The position numbers and the translations under genes were made by a program. A stretch of 49,334 bases of DNA from assembly GCA_012031215.1 (NCBI GenBank), contig JAAUUB010000007.1:1-49334 (forward strand), given 5' to 3'. Source of the stretch: Microscillaceae bacterium (GTDB taxonomy: Bacteria > Bacteroidota > Bacteroidia > Cytophagales > Microscillaceae). A model generated the notes under the pieces. The model was given only the letters and a program-made list of their open reading frames with translations, ran no database searches and was not told the origin of the DNA. Below are positions 19,133 to 27,893 of the stretch, piece by piece; within the stretch, counting starts at the first letter, position 1, and every line of letters starts with the position of its first letter.

Positions 19133-19624
19133 TTATTTATTTTGAGATGAAACGTGATGAATGGCTTGCTGGAGGGCTTCCTTAGTCATTTCGCCGGAGT
19201 GAAAATGACGCTGTCCGCGTGCCTGGTTGATGATGATAGTTATCGGGATTTCACCGCCCCAGTCGGGGTCTAGGCGGGGAATCCACTGGTCAGCGTGGGC
19301 TTCGTCAAGAAACCAAACCGGGGCCTGCAAGCCTTTTTTGCTTAAAAAGGCCGACACAGTTTTGGGGCTGTCTTCTACGGCCAGGAGGATAAATTTCACT
19401 TTCTGGCCTTTGGTTTCCTGAAAAACTTCCTCAAAGTGAGGCAGTTCTTTGACACAAGGCCCGCACCAGGTAGCCCAAAGGTTAAGTACCCGAGTAGTAT
19501 CGTCGGATTGGCTCAGCTCATCAAGTACAGTCTGTATTTTTACTTGTTGGAGTGTCTGCGCTGAGAGTGGTAGAGGAAGTATTCCGGCCAGTATTAAACC
19601 AATTACCAAAAGAAAAGCCTGCAT
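19133..19624 (-). CDS. TlpA-like thioredoxin family protein
   Basis: 163 residues, intact. After a signal peptide (FLLVIGLILAGILPLPLSAQ) comes a thioredoxin fold with the active site LWATWCGPCVKELPHFEEV and cis-proline IPITIIINQ. Such proteins reduce disulfides in periplasmic clients, often for cytochrome c maturation. It is first in a two-gene operon with the redoxin gene downstream. Confidence 0.88.
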   Translation of the reverse strand: MQAFLLVIGLILAGILPLPLSAQTLQQVKIQTVLDELSQSDDTTRVLNLWATWCGPCVKELPHFEEVFQETKGQKVKFILLAVEDSPKTVSAFLSKKGLQAPVWFLDEAHADQWIPRLDPDWGGEIPITIIINQARGQRHFHSGEMTKEALQQAIHHVSSQNK

Positions 19625-19839
19625 AAGTTTGTTGTAGTTGGACTTGTAAATTTCAATGTTTAAACTATTCTAATGGGTTTTTCATTTCGGTTTAACGGAA
19701 TTTTAACAAGCTCATTCTGCAAGCAAAATTTTAGATGGATTTTAAAGTAGAAAAAGAGGGGGCATGCGGGCGTGCCGGATTTTTTTACCACTTTTGCAGG
19801 TTGAAAACTGATTTTTTATAAACCTTTTCTAAAACGCCC

Positions 19840-20621
19840 ATGGAACGTACCATTGCCCAGAAGCTGGATGCCCTTCTCAAACTTCAGGAAATCGACTCAA
19901 AACTAGATGAAATCAATACCATTCGGGGAGATTTGCCCGAAGAAGTGCAGGATTTGGAAGACGAGATAGTTGGCTACCAAACCCGTATTCAGAAGTTTAA
20001 AGAAGAGGTGAAAGGCTTTAATGAGGAAATCAATAGCAAGAAAGCCCGCAAGAAAGAAGCCGAAAAGCTCATTGAGAAATACAAAGAGCAGCAAATGAAT
20101 GTGCGCAACAACCGCGAGTATGAGGCCATTCTAAAAGAAATAGAATCGGAAGAGCTAGAAATTCAACTGGCGGATAAAAAAAATTCGGGAGGCCAACGAG
20201 AAAATCGTTAAGAAAAACGAGGAAATTGCCCAGACCGAGGCCATTTTAGAGGAGCGTAATAATGACCTTTCTCTCAAGCAAAAAGAACTGGATTTGCTGA
20301 TGCAAGAAAGCCGGGGCGACGAAGAAAAACTCCTCAAAAGAGCGCGAAAAGCAATCAAAAAATGTGGAAGAGCGGCTTTTGCGTTCTTATGAAAAAATTC
20401 GCAGCAATGCCATCAATGGCCTGGCCATTGTGCCCGTGCGGCGGAGTGCCTGCGGGGGTTGCTTTGCCATTGTGCCCCCACAGCGGCAGGCCGAGATTCG
20501 GGAGCGGAAAAAAATCATTGTTTGTGAACACTGCGGGCGCATTCTGGCGGGTGTGGATGAGCGCGAGGAAGTAGAAGAAGAAAAGCCCTTGAAAAAAACC
20601 CGTAAGTTGAAAGTAGAATAA
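19840..20621 (+). CDS. CT398-like coiled-coil zinc-ribbon protein, frame-disrupted
   Basis: About 260 residues. ATG at 19840 opens a long charged coiled coil (KLDALLKLQEIDSKLDEI, then KARKKEAEKLIEKY). The C-terminal part has the four-cysteine zinc ribbon CGGC...CEHC (CGGCFAIVPP and IVCEHCGRILAG), the DUF164/CT398 signature. Two frame changes are needed, at the A-run near 20173-20185 and near 20338-20345. The middle frame reads REANEKIVKKNEEIAQTEAI and the last EERLLRSYEKIRSNAINGLA, continuing the coil. Family members are linked to flagellar or RpoN-related processes in Chlamydia; the role in Bacteroidota is unknown. Confidence 0.85.
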
Positions 20622-20638
20622 TCAGCAAATGAACTTGC

Positions 20639-20679
20639 GAAGGGATTTTCCGAACTTAGATACACCGGAAAATCCCTTC
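20639..20679. terminator. Long hairpin between converging genes
   Basis: GAAGGGATTTTCCG and CGGAAAATCCCTTC form a perfect 14-base stem with a 13-base loop. T-runs are weak, but the place, between the zinc-ribbon gene and the converging TPR-PspC gene, fits termination in both directions. Confidence 0.65.
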
Positions 20680-20685
20680 ATTGTA

Positions 20686-21414
20686 TCAGGCACGCGGCAT
20701 CACAAAAGCCAGCAGAATGTAAATGGGAATAGAAACGCCCCCGCCAAAGATAACCCCCAGGATAAAAGCAATTCTGACCCAGGTTGGGTCAATGCCGAAA
20801 TACTCGGCAATGCCCGCACAAACCCCAAATATTTTCTTATCGCGGTTAGATTTGCGCAGGCGGCGGTTGTCTTCCAGGCTCAAGCCTTCGCTTCTTAGAA
20901 TCTCTTCCACCCTTGAAGCCGAAAGATTGCTCAAATCTTTTTGAAAAGATTTACCCTTGAGCCCTCCCAGCGAGGAAACCGAAGTTTTGCCAGTCCCCCG
21001 GTTTAGCTCGGCCGAAAGCCGAAATGAAAGCTCATGGTGAGGGTCCACGTGCAAGGCTTTTTTGACATAATTTTTGGCTTTTTGCAGGTCGTCTTTATGA
21101 TTCCGGAGCTGGCCCCGGTTTTTGTAGGCATTGGCCAGGCCATAGAGGGCATCTAGGTCGTTAGGGTGGAGGGCCAGGGCTTGCTCATATTCTTCTATGG
21201 CACTGTCCCAGTCCTCATAACGGCTGTAACCTTTGCCCCGGGCCAGGTAGTCATTCCGCTTTTTTTGGATAAAAGCCAAATCCTCCTCGCTCAGCCCCAG
21301 GTCGCGGGCAATTCGGGTCATTTCTTCTGGGTCGAGTGGGCGCTCGCGCTGCTCTTGCTGAAGCTGTAAGACCATCTGAACGTAAGCCTTAATCGTTTCT
21401 TCGGATTGGCTCAT
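20686..21414 (-). CDS. TPR-PspC domain fusion protein
   Basis: 242 residues, intact. ATG at 21414 (MSQSEETIKAYVQM). The first part is helical with a DLGLSEEDLAFI motif. About residues 60-125 hold TPR units (WDSAIEEYEQALALHPNDLDALYGLANAY). The C-terminal 60 residues are a PspC domain (RKSNRDKKIFGVCAGIAEYFGIDP-type, then WVRIAFILGV) with one or two membrane segments ending YILLAFVMPRA. PspC in enterobacteria senses membrane stress and binds PspA; no pspA-like gene is here. The N-terminal part is probably cytosolic. The start is supported by charge and continuity rather than by a visible RBS. Confidence 0.85.
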   Translation of the reverse strand: MSQSEETIKAYVQMVLQLQQEQRERPLDPEEMTRIARDLGLSEEDLAFIQKKRNDYLARGKGYSRYEDWDSAIEEYEQALALHPNDLDALYGLANAYKNRGQLRNHKDDLQKAKNYVKKALHVDPHHELSFRLSAELNRGTGKTSVSSLGGLKGKSFQKDLSNLSASRVEEILRSEGLSLEDNRRLRKSNRDKKIFGVCAGIAEYFGIDPTWVRIAFILGVIFGGGVSIPIYILLAFVMPRA

Positions 21415-21596
21415 GCGCAATTGACTAATTATGCCTTCGGGGTTTTATCCCTTTATTGGTTTAGTTGTAAATAGCAATTTATTTTATAATCCTTTGGGCC
21501 TAAGTGGCATTGGGTCCTGTTCATTTTGCCTCTTTGGGAAGGAAGCATTATTGTCGCGACAAATTTATACTTTCTCCACGAATTGGCTTTATTTTT

Positions 21597-22400
21597 TTAT
21601 CCCGCCGACTGCAAATAAGCCTGCGGTTGACGCAAAAAGTTTAAAGAGATTTGATTAAATGCATCGGGCTGGTCAATATTGACCACGTGTCCACAGTCTT
21701 TGAGGATTGCCAGGGCGGAGTTTTGGTGAATTTTAACAATCTTTTTTACCTGAGGCAGGAACATGTGGTCTTCCTCCCCCATGATGTAGAGGGTGGGGAT
21801 GGGCAGCTCCCGCTCATTGAAATATTTAAGCAGTGGGTTGACCTCAGAAGTGAGCTGATACCAGCGCAAAAACTCCTTTTGATACAATCGCTTGGCCTCC
21901 CGGATAAACATCAACCGGGATTTACGATGCCGTTTGCGGGGCATTATCACCCAGGCAAAAAGTGAATAAATCCACATATAGGGCACCCAGCGCTTGATGA
22001 CACTGCCCAGGCGCATCAAAATCTTGGAGCGGATATTGAGCCGGATAACGGCTCCGCCCAGGGTCATAGACCGGACTCTGTCGGGGGCCAGTTCGCCAAT
22101 GGTGCGAATGATAATGCTGGCCAGGGATATGCCCACAAAATGCGCCGAGACGATGCCATTATGGTCCATCACCTCTATCACATCGCGGCTGATGTCTTTA
22201 AAAGTATAACGGTTCTTGAGATAGTCCTGAAAAAAGTGCTTAGAACGCCCATGCCCCCGTAAATCCAGCAGCAAAACATTGTACTGCTCTTTGAAGGTGC
22301 GAATCTGACGATACCAAACCGAGGAACTCCCCCCGGCTCCGTGCACAAAAATCACCCATTCTTTTTGGGGGTCCAGTTCATATTTTTTGTAATACAGCAT
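21597..22400 (-). CDS. Alpha/beta hydrolase
   Basis: 267 residues, intact. The fold is shown by WVIFVHGAGGSSSVW (oxyanion loop), LLLDLRGHGRSKHF and the nucleophile elbow FVGISLASI (G-x-S-x-A, with Ala where Gly is usual). The acid is probably in YIMGEEDHMFLP and the histidine in DCGHVVNIDQPD. No signal peptide is visible; one segment (KRWVPYMWIYSLFAWVIMP) is hydrophobic and may form the lid or touch a membrane. Substrate unknown. Confidence 0.85.
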   Translation of the reverse strand: MLYYKKYELDPQKEWVIFVHGAGGSSSVWYRQIRTFKEQYNVLLLDLRGHGRSKHFFQDYLKNRYTFKDISRDVIEVMDHNGIVSAHFVGISLASIIIRTIGELAPDRVRSMTLGGAVIRLNIRSKILMRLGSVIKRWVPYMWIYSLFAWVIMPRKRHRKSRLMFIREAKRLYQKEFLRWYQLTSEVNPLLKYFNERELPIPTLYIMGEEDHMFLPQVKKIVKIHQNSALAILKDCGHVVNIDQPDAFNQISLNFLRQPQAYLQSAG

Positions 22401-22484
22401 ATCTATTTGCTTATCTTAGGCCAATATAGGCGAGGAATTGAGCAATATTTGCGAATGTACTAAAATATCCGCAAATATTTCGCC

Positions 22485-22991
22485 TTAAGAGGCCGGGATA
22501 AAGTGCCAACCTACTTTTTTATTGGCCAATATTTGTAGTACCTCTTGCACACTGGGCTCCTGAGCCAGGGCCGCCGGCCCAAATAATATCACCAGCAATT
22601 GCCCTTCGCCATAGCGCCGCTGGCGATACAGTTCAATTTGGCCCAAAAAGCGATTCCTTTCATTGCCTTTGCGAAGCATTTCGGCCATTTTGATTTCAAT
22701 GCCCAGTTGCCCTTCGCCCAGGTCTATGTCCACCCGCTCACGCCGCGATTGTGGCCCCGCAACCGGATATTGGGTTTGAACCTGCACAAAACGCTTTTGC
22801 AATAGCCGTGAAAGCCATTCTTCCACCGCACTCTCGCCCGCTTGCCCCAGGCAGGCAGGCGGGGGCGGCAACTGGGCCAAAAAACGACGTAAATTGCGCA
22901 AGGTGGGGGCTTTTCTTTGTTTTTTATGCCAGGATTTTAACCCGTAGGCCAGGCTGGCCGACAATACTCCTAGTAATATTGGAAAAAACAT
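22485..22991 (-). CDS. Membrane-anchored PD-(D/E)XK-like protein
   Basis: 168 residues, intact. Residues 1-18 are a hydrophobic N-terminal segment (FFPILLGVLSASLAYGL) followed by basic residues, so the domain would face the cytosol. The rest matches the PD-(D/E)XK nuclease plan: a helix with Glu53 and Glu57-58 (AGESAVEEWL), Asp88/Asp90 (RVDIDLGEG), E-x-K at 99-101 (LGIEIKM) and a helix with Gln118 (FLGQIELY). A final strand is GQLLVILFG. I do not recognise a named family. The catalytic set is complete, but nuclease activity is inferred. The neighbours on either side are an alpha/beta hydrolase gene and a CPBP protease gene on the other strand. Confidence 0.6.
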   Translation of the reverse strand: MFFPILLGVLSASLAYGLKSWHKKQRKAPTLRNLRRFLAQLPPPPACLGQAGESAVEEWLSRLLQKRFVQVQTQYPVAGPQSRRERVDIDLGEGQLGIEIKMAEMLRKGNERNRFLGQIELYRQRRYGEGQLLVILFGPAALAQEPSVQEVLQILANKKVGWHFIPAS

Positions 22992-23066
22992 GGCTTATTG
23001 GCAATCATTTATTGTCTTATTGGCAAAATGGCTAATTTGGCTTAGCAAGTTATTACTTTTTTAGCT

Positions 23067-23988
23067 TTGAAACAAATCTGGCACTATCTCCAATTATTTT
23101 TGCAGGCCCAGCGCTTTGTAAGCTTTTGGGCCGCTTGGGTCTTGATGTTGGGGTTTTGCCTGGTTTTGCGCTATGGCTTTGGCTATCGGCCCGGTACTGG
23201 GGAAGGCAAGCTGGCCCTACTGGAAGGAATCTTGTTTTTTCCAATGGCCTTTTTTGGTACACTTCTCATTTACAGCCTTTTTACTGGCCGGGGGCGATTT
23301 TGGCAAGAGACCTCTTTTTGGATGCTGAGTAGCCTGATCTTAGGGGCTTTGTGGTGGGTGCAGTTTGGCACTTTTTACGAATACTGGCTGCCGCAAACCG
23401 AAACCTCCGGCCGAAAGTGGTATGCCCGGCTTGCCTACAATCTGCACGTGTCTTTTTTTTTATGGCTTTGTTCCTTTGGGCTATGGCCTTTGGCGGGAAC
23501 AATGGCAGGCTACCCGGGGATATGGCCTAATGGCTCCGGCATTTACTTTGAAGCCTTATGGCTGGATGCTGGCTTTGATGGTTCCTCTGCTCATTGCAGT
23601 CTCCTATTTACCCGATTTTCAGCTTGCTTACCCGCGCTATAAGCCCGGAGCCTGGGAATATTATCGGGGCATTTGGCCTGCTTACACCATCATTGGCTTT
23701 GAGCTAAGTTATGTTTTGCAATTTGTGATGCTGGAGCTCTTTTTCCGGGGTTTTATGGTAATGGCTTTGCGCCCTTTTTTAGGAGAAGCCGCCGTATTTC
23801 CGATGGTGGGAGTGTATGTGTTTTTACATTTCAGCAAGCCCCTGGCCGAAACCCTCGGCTCTTTTTTTGGAGGCTTGGTGCTGGGCAGCACGGCTTTCTA
23901 TTCGGGCAGCATCCTGGGGGGTATTTTGGTGCACGTAGGAGTGGCCCTGTTGATGGAAGCCCTGGCCTATTGGCAAATTTGGGCTTGA
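23067..23988 (+). CDS. CPBP-family intramembrane protease, frame-disrupted
   Basis: About 305 residues with many membrane segments. The start is probably the TTG at 23067 (MKQIWHYLQLF); no ATG lies between it and the upstream stop. The frame changes in a nine-T run near 23452-23460, and the two parts join as YNLHVSFFYGFVPLGYGLWR. The CPBP (Rce1-like) core follows: LELFFRGFMVMA (one Glu, where EE is usual), VGVYVFLHFSKP with His, and ILGGILVHVGVALLME. Family members cleave membrane-bound substrates or act in bacteriocin immunity. The single-Glu variant of motif 1 should be noted; activity is not certain. Confidence 0.8.
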
Positions 23989-24000
23989 TTCAAATCAAGC
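23983..24000 (+). terminator. Possible terminator overlapping the CPBP stop codon
   Basis: GCTTGATT and AATCAAGC form an eight-base inverted repeat with a two-base centre; a run of ten T follows about eight bases on. Weak but well placed. Confidence 0.4.
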
Positions 24001-24093
24001 AACTGCGTTTTTTTTTGTTTTGGTCTTTTAGCTAAGATTTACCTTCCAAATAAGCGTCTGTCTTGATGAAAAAAATCATGCAAGAATTTATAA

Positions 24094-24128
24094 TTTGTAA
24101 AATCCATCGGTAAAAATTTCTATTTTTG
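24094..24128 (+). promoter_or_regulatory. Promoter for the YtcJ-type gene
   Basis: TTTG at 24094-24097 and TATTTTTG at 24121-24128 (TAnnTTTG), 23 bases apart, stand about 45 bases before the ATG at 24173. Confidence 0.6.
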
Positions 24129-24172
24129 GCTGAGAACAAACTTTTAAAACGTTACTTTTCAAATTCATAGAA

Positions 24173-25871
24173 TGTCTCAAAAAATTCAAAACGCCGCCCT
24201 TCTTACTCCACAAACCCATAAGGCTATTTTGCAACATCGCACTTTGGCTTGGCTTGTTCAGTTGTCATAGCCCGCAAAAAGTAGATTTCATTCTTCACAA
24301 TGCCAAGGTTTATACCGTAGATGAGCAGTTTTCCGTCGCCCAGGCTTTTGCGGTCAAATCGGGTCGTTTTGTTGCGGTTGGCTCCTCGGAGGAAATTTTG
24401 AAAAACTATAAGGCCGACAAAATCATCGATGCCCGGGGCAAACCCGTTTACCCAGGCTTTATTGATGCCCACTGCCACTTTTACAATTACGGCCGGTTCT
24501 TGCAGGAGGTAAACCTGGTAGGCACAAAATCCTACGCCGAAGTCCTGGAAAAACTAGTAGCCCATCGGCAGGAACACCCTGAAGAGCCCTGGATTGTGGG
24601 CCGGGGTTGGGACCAAAACGATTGGGCGGGCCTTGAATTTCCCAATAAATCTCCGCTTGACTCCCTCTTTCCCAACACCCCCGTCTATCTCACCCGGATT
24701 GATGGCCACGCGGCACTGGTGAACCAAAAAGCGCTTGACCAGGCGGGAATTGCCTATCCCCCCCAAGCCCTTGAAGGAGGGCTCATTGAGGCCAGAGACG
24801 GTCGGCTCACGGGCATCTTGGTGGACAATGCCTGTGACCTGGTCAATGCCAAAATTCCGGCCCCTTCGGCCAAAGCCCGCCAAAAGGCGCTTTTTGAAGC
24901 CCAGGAAAAGTGCTTTGCCGTAGGCCTGACCAGTGTGCACGATGCAGGACTGCCCCGCCAGGTGCTCGAAACCATTGCGCAAATGCATCGGGAGCAAACC
25001 CTGAAAATGCGTGTTTATGCGATGATTGGCGGCGAAGGGCCTGACCTGGACTACTACCTCCAAAAAGACCGCAAAAGGAGATTTCCTGAGCATCAGCAGT
25101 GTAAAGCTTTATGCCGATGGCGCGCTTGGTTCAAGGGGGGCCTGCCTGCTGGCCCCTTATGCCGACCGCCCCAAAGAAACAGGCTTTTTACTGGCTTCGC
25201 CCGAAAAACTGGAAGCCCGTATCCGAAAAATTGGCGCCAAAGGCTTTCAGGTCAATACCCATTGTATTGGCGATTCGGCCAACCGGCTTGTGCTTTCCAT
25301 TTATGGAAAAGTCTTAAAGGGCCAAAATGAGCTGCGCTGGCGTATAGAACATGCCCAAGTGATTCACCCTCAAGATTTTGCACTTTTCAAACAATACCAA
25401 ATCATCCCCTCTGTCCAACCTACCCATGCCACTTCGGATATGTTTTGGGCCGCCGACCGCCTGGGGCCCGAACGACTGCGCGGAGCCTATGCCTGGAAAT
25501 CGCTCCTGGCGCAAAACCAGGTGCTGGCCGCCGGCAGTGACTTCCCGGTGGAAGACATCAATCCGCTCTATGGCTTCCACGCCGCCATCGCCCGCCAAAA
25601 TGCGGAAGGAAAACCCGCCGGAGGTTTTCAAATGGAAAATGCCCTGACCCGCGAAGAAGCCCTCCGTGCCATGACTATCTGGGCGGCTTATGCCGCTTTT
25701 GAAGAAAAGACCAAAGGAACTATCCAAAAAGGAATGGTGGCCGATTTTGTACTATTGGAAGATGACCTGATGCAAGCCCCCCTCGAGGCACTGCGCTCCA
25801 TCAAAGTAAGTCAGACTTATCTCAACGGAGAACTGGTCTATCAGCCTTTGAAAAAAGGAGCTGAAGAGTAG
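24173..25871 (+). CDS. YtcJ-type amidohydrolase, probable lipoprotein, frame-disrupted
   Basis: About 565 residues. The N terminus reads well only if the A-run in codons 3-5 after ATG 24173 is corrected by one base: MSQK..., then RLFCNIALWLGLFSC, a lipobox-like signal. The enzyme part has the metal motif IDAHCHF, SSVKLYADGALGSRGA, VNTHCIGDSANR, RIEHAQ and GSDFPVEDINPL, the YtcJ/N-substituted formamide deformylase group. A second frame change lies in the A-run near 25073-25077; removing one A gives KDRKGDFLSISS. It likely hydrolyses an amide or related bond on the outside of the cell. Substrate unknown. Confidence 0.87.
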
Positions 25872-25892
25872 AACTTCACAAAATAAAAAAAC

Positions 25893-25906
25893 GTTGTTAT
25901 AACAAC
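25893..25906 (+). promoter_or_regulatory. Perfect palindrome upstream of the Crp/Fnr gene
   Basis: GTTGTTATAACAAC is a perfect 14-base palindrome 25 bases before the ATG at 25932. Its shape, TTG...CAA half sites, resembles operators of Crp/Fnr dimers (TTGA...TCAA). Autoregulation is an inference. Confidence 0.5.
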
Positions 25907-25931
25907 AATTAATGCCTTCGGGCACAACTTT

Positions 25932-26623
25932 ATGCAACAATCTGGTATTTGGTTTTTTGATGATGTCAATCTCTTTGATTTCTTCTGCCCGCACCGCTTA
26001 AAAGAGTATCAGGGAAAACATGCATTCAAGGAATATCAAAAGGGAGAATACATTTATTTTTCCCAGGACCCGGCCAACAAAATCTTTCTGGTGATAGAAG
26101 GCAAGGTCAAAATTTCTTTTTGTACGCCCGACGGTCGCGAGATTTCCAAGATGGTGCTTGAGACGGGAGAGATGTTTGGCGAACAGGCCCTTTTTGGGGT
26201 AGAACAACGCAATGATACGGCGCAGGCCATTTCCGAAAAACCGTGCTTTGTCCTTTGGATGTAGAAACAATGCACGAGCTGATGCGGACCTACCGCACTT
26301 TCAGCTTCAAGGTCTATAAAACGGTGGGCACACGCATTGAAAAACTGGAGCGCAAAATTGAGTCGCTCATCTCCAAAGATGTCAAAACCCGTTTATTGGA
26401 GTTTCTATGCGAGATGGCTCACGAAAGAGGCCGAAAAGCAGGTACGGAAACACTGGTGATGCATTCATTGACCCAAAAAGACATTGCCGACCTTATTGGC
26501 ACTTCCAGGCAAACGGTTACCACCTTGCTCAATGAGTTTAAAGAGCAAAACCTGATTTATTTTGACCGGAAACGCATCCTCATCCGCGATTTGCAAAAGC
26601 TCAGCAATTTGATAAGCACTTAG
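25932..26623 (+). CDS. Crp/Fnr family transcriptional regulator, frame-disrupted
   Basis: About 230 residues. The N-terminal cyclic-nucleotide-binding fold has GEYIYFSQDPANKIFLVIEGKV and the phosphate-loop region GEMFGEQALFGVE. A long dimer helix (RIEKLERKIESLISKDVKTR) leads the winged helix with recognition helix TSRQTVTTLLNEF. One frame change lies in the A-run near 26236-26240: the two sides join as ISEKTVLCPLDVETM. No cysteine cluster of Fnr type is seen, so the signal is not oxygen through an iron-sulfur cluster. A palindrome sits just upstream. Confidence 0.9.
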
Positions 26624-26730
26624 GCTTGGCCTTATCCGGCTTTTGTTTCCGTAAAAAAACGAGAAATATCCGGTTTTAAAAGGAATAGCGCAAGGTGTTT
26701 GCCGTTATGCAAAAGGCAATTGATTTTTGC

Positions 26731-26738
26731 TAAATTTG
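26731..26738 (+). promoter_or_regulatory. Candidate -7 element before the SprF gene
   Basis: TAAATTTG matches TAnnTTTG eight bases before the ATG at 26746. A -33 TTTG at the right distance is not clear. The short distance would give a very short leader. Confidence 0.4.
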
Positions 26739-26745
26739 CAATCCT

Positions 26746-27784
26746 ATGCGTTATTTTCTATCCTTTTTATGCGGGCTTGGCATTAAGCGATTTTCCTGGT
26801 TCCTTTTTTGGGGGCTCTCCTATCCCTTATGCGGGCAAGATGCCCATTTTTCTCAGTTTTATGCCGCACCGCTTTCTCTCAATCCGGCCCTGGCGGGTTT
26901 GTCGCCGGATGCCCGTTTTGCATTCAATTTTCGGAGCCAATGGCCCAAGCTGCCTGGTGAATTTGTGAGCTACCAATTGGCCTATGACCAGGGCTTTACC
27001 GAAGCCCGCAACGGGCTGGGCCTTTTGCTTCAGCTCGACCGGGCCGGGTCGGCAGGGGTTCGCTCGCTCAATGCTCAGGTGATGTATGCCTACACTTTGG
27101 CCTTTGAGCAATTTGCGGTGCGGGCCGGGCTAAGCCTGGGGTATGGAAATCGCAACCTGGATTATTTCCAACTGGTGTTTGGCGACCAGCTCACCAACCT
27201 GGGCCTCAATGGGCAGCCCACCCTGGAAAATGGCCTGGAAAACATCAATGTAAACTACTGGGAAGTAGGCACGGGCCTGCTGTTTTATACAGAAAATTTC
27301 TGGTTTGGCGTAGCGGGACATCACCTCAACCAGCCCAATCAATCGCTGGGCAATGACAATGATCCTTTGCCCCGCAAAATAAGTGTGCAGGCAGGCTATA
27401 AATTTATTCGCTATCGCCCCGGGCGCAATCGCCGCGACGGGTATGATTTTGCCCTGATGCCAGCGGTGTATTACAGCCAGCAGGGTGATTTTCGGCAATT
27501 AGACCTGGGCGCCAATGTCTTTCTAAGCCCGGTCATTTTTGGGCTTTGGTATCGGGGTGTTCCCGTAAGCCAGTCTTACAATGGGGCTTTGGTGGCGATG
27601 TCGGGTTTCAAGTACCAGGGCTTTCGATTTTTGTATAGCTATGATTTGCCCATGGGGCGCTTTGCCTCAGCCACGGGAGGGGCACACGAAATCTCCCTGG
27701 CATTGCAACTGGGTGAATGGGAAAAAAAAACGCCGCTATCGCCCCCGCTACAAAGTGCCTGTCTTCCCCGATTGGGTTAATTAG
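26746..27784 (+). CDS. PorP/SprF family type IX secretion membrane protein
   Basis: About 345 residues. After a signal peptide ending LCGQ comes the hallmark DAHFSQFYAAPLSLNPALAGL, then a beta-rich body with alternating hydrophobic strands (LGYGNRNLDYFQLVFGDQL, FWFGVAGHHLNQPNQS). These outer-membrane proteins assist type IX secretion and gliding adhesin export and often pair with large secreted proteins. The nine-A run at 27722-27730 makes the end uncertain. In the annotated frame it ends LPRLG; a one-base shift gives KKKRRYRPRYKVPVFPDWVN and a stop at 27784, which I prefer. No large adhesin gene adjoins it. Confidence 0.88.
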
Positions 27785-27825
27785 CAAAAAAAGCCCGCTT
27801 TCCCGCTAAGGCAGGCCAATATTTT

Positions 27826-27833
27826 TATTTTTG
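27826..27833 (+). promoter_or_regulatory. Candidate -7 element before purC
   Basis: TATTTTTG matches TAnnTTTG, 60 bases before the chosen ATG at 27894. No clear -33 element. Confidence 0.35.
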
Positions 27834-27893
27834 ATAGGAATGTTTTGGTCATTTTTGCCTTTGTTTGCGGGCAAAAATCTATTTGCAAAGCCT

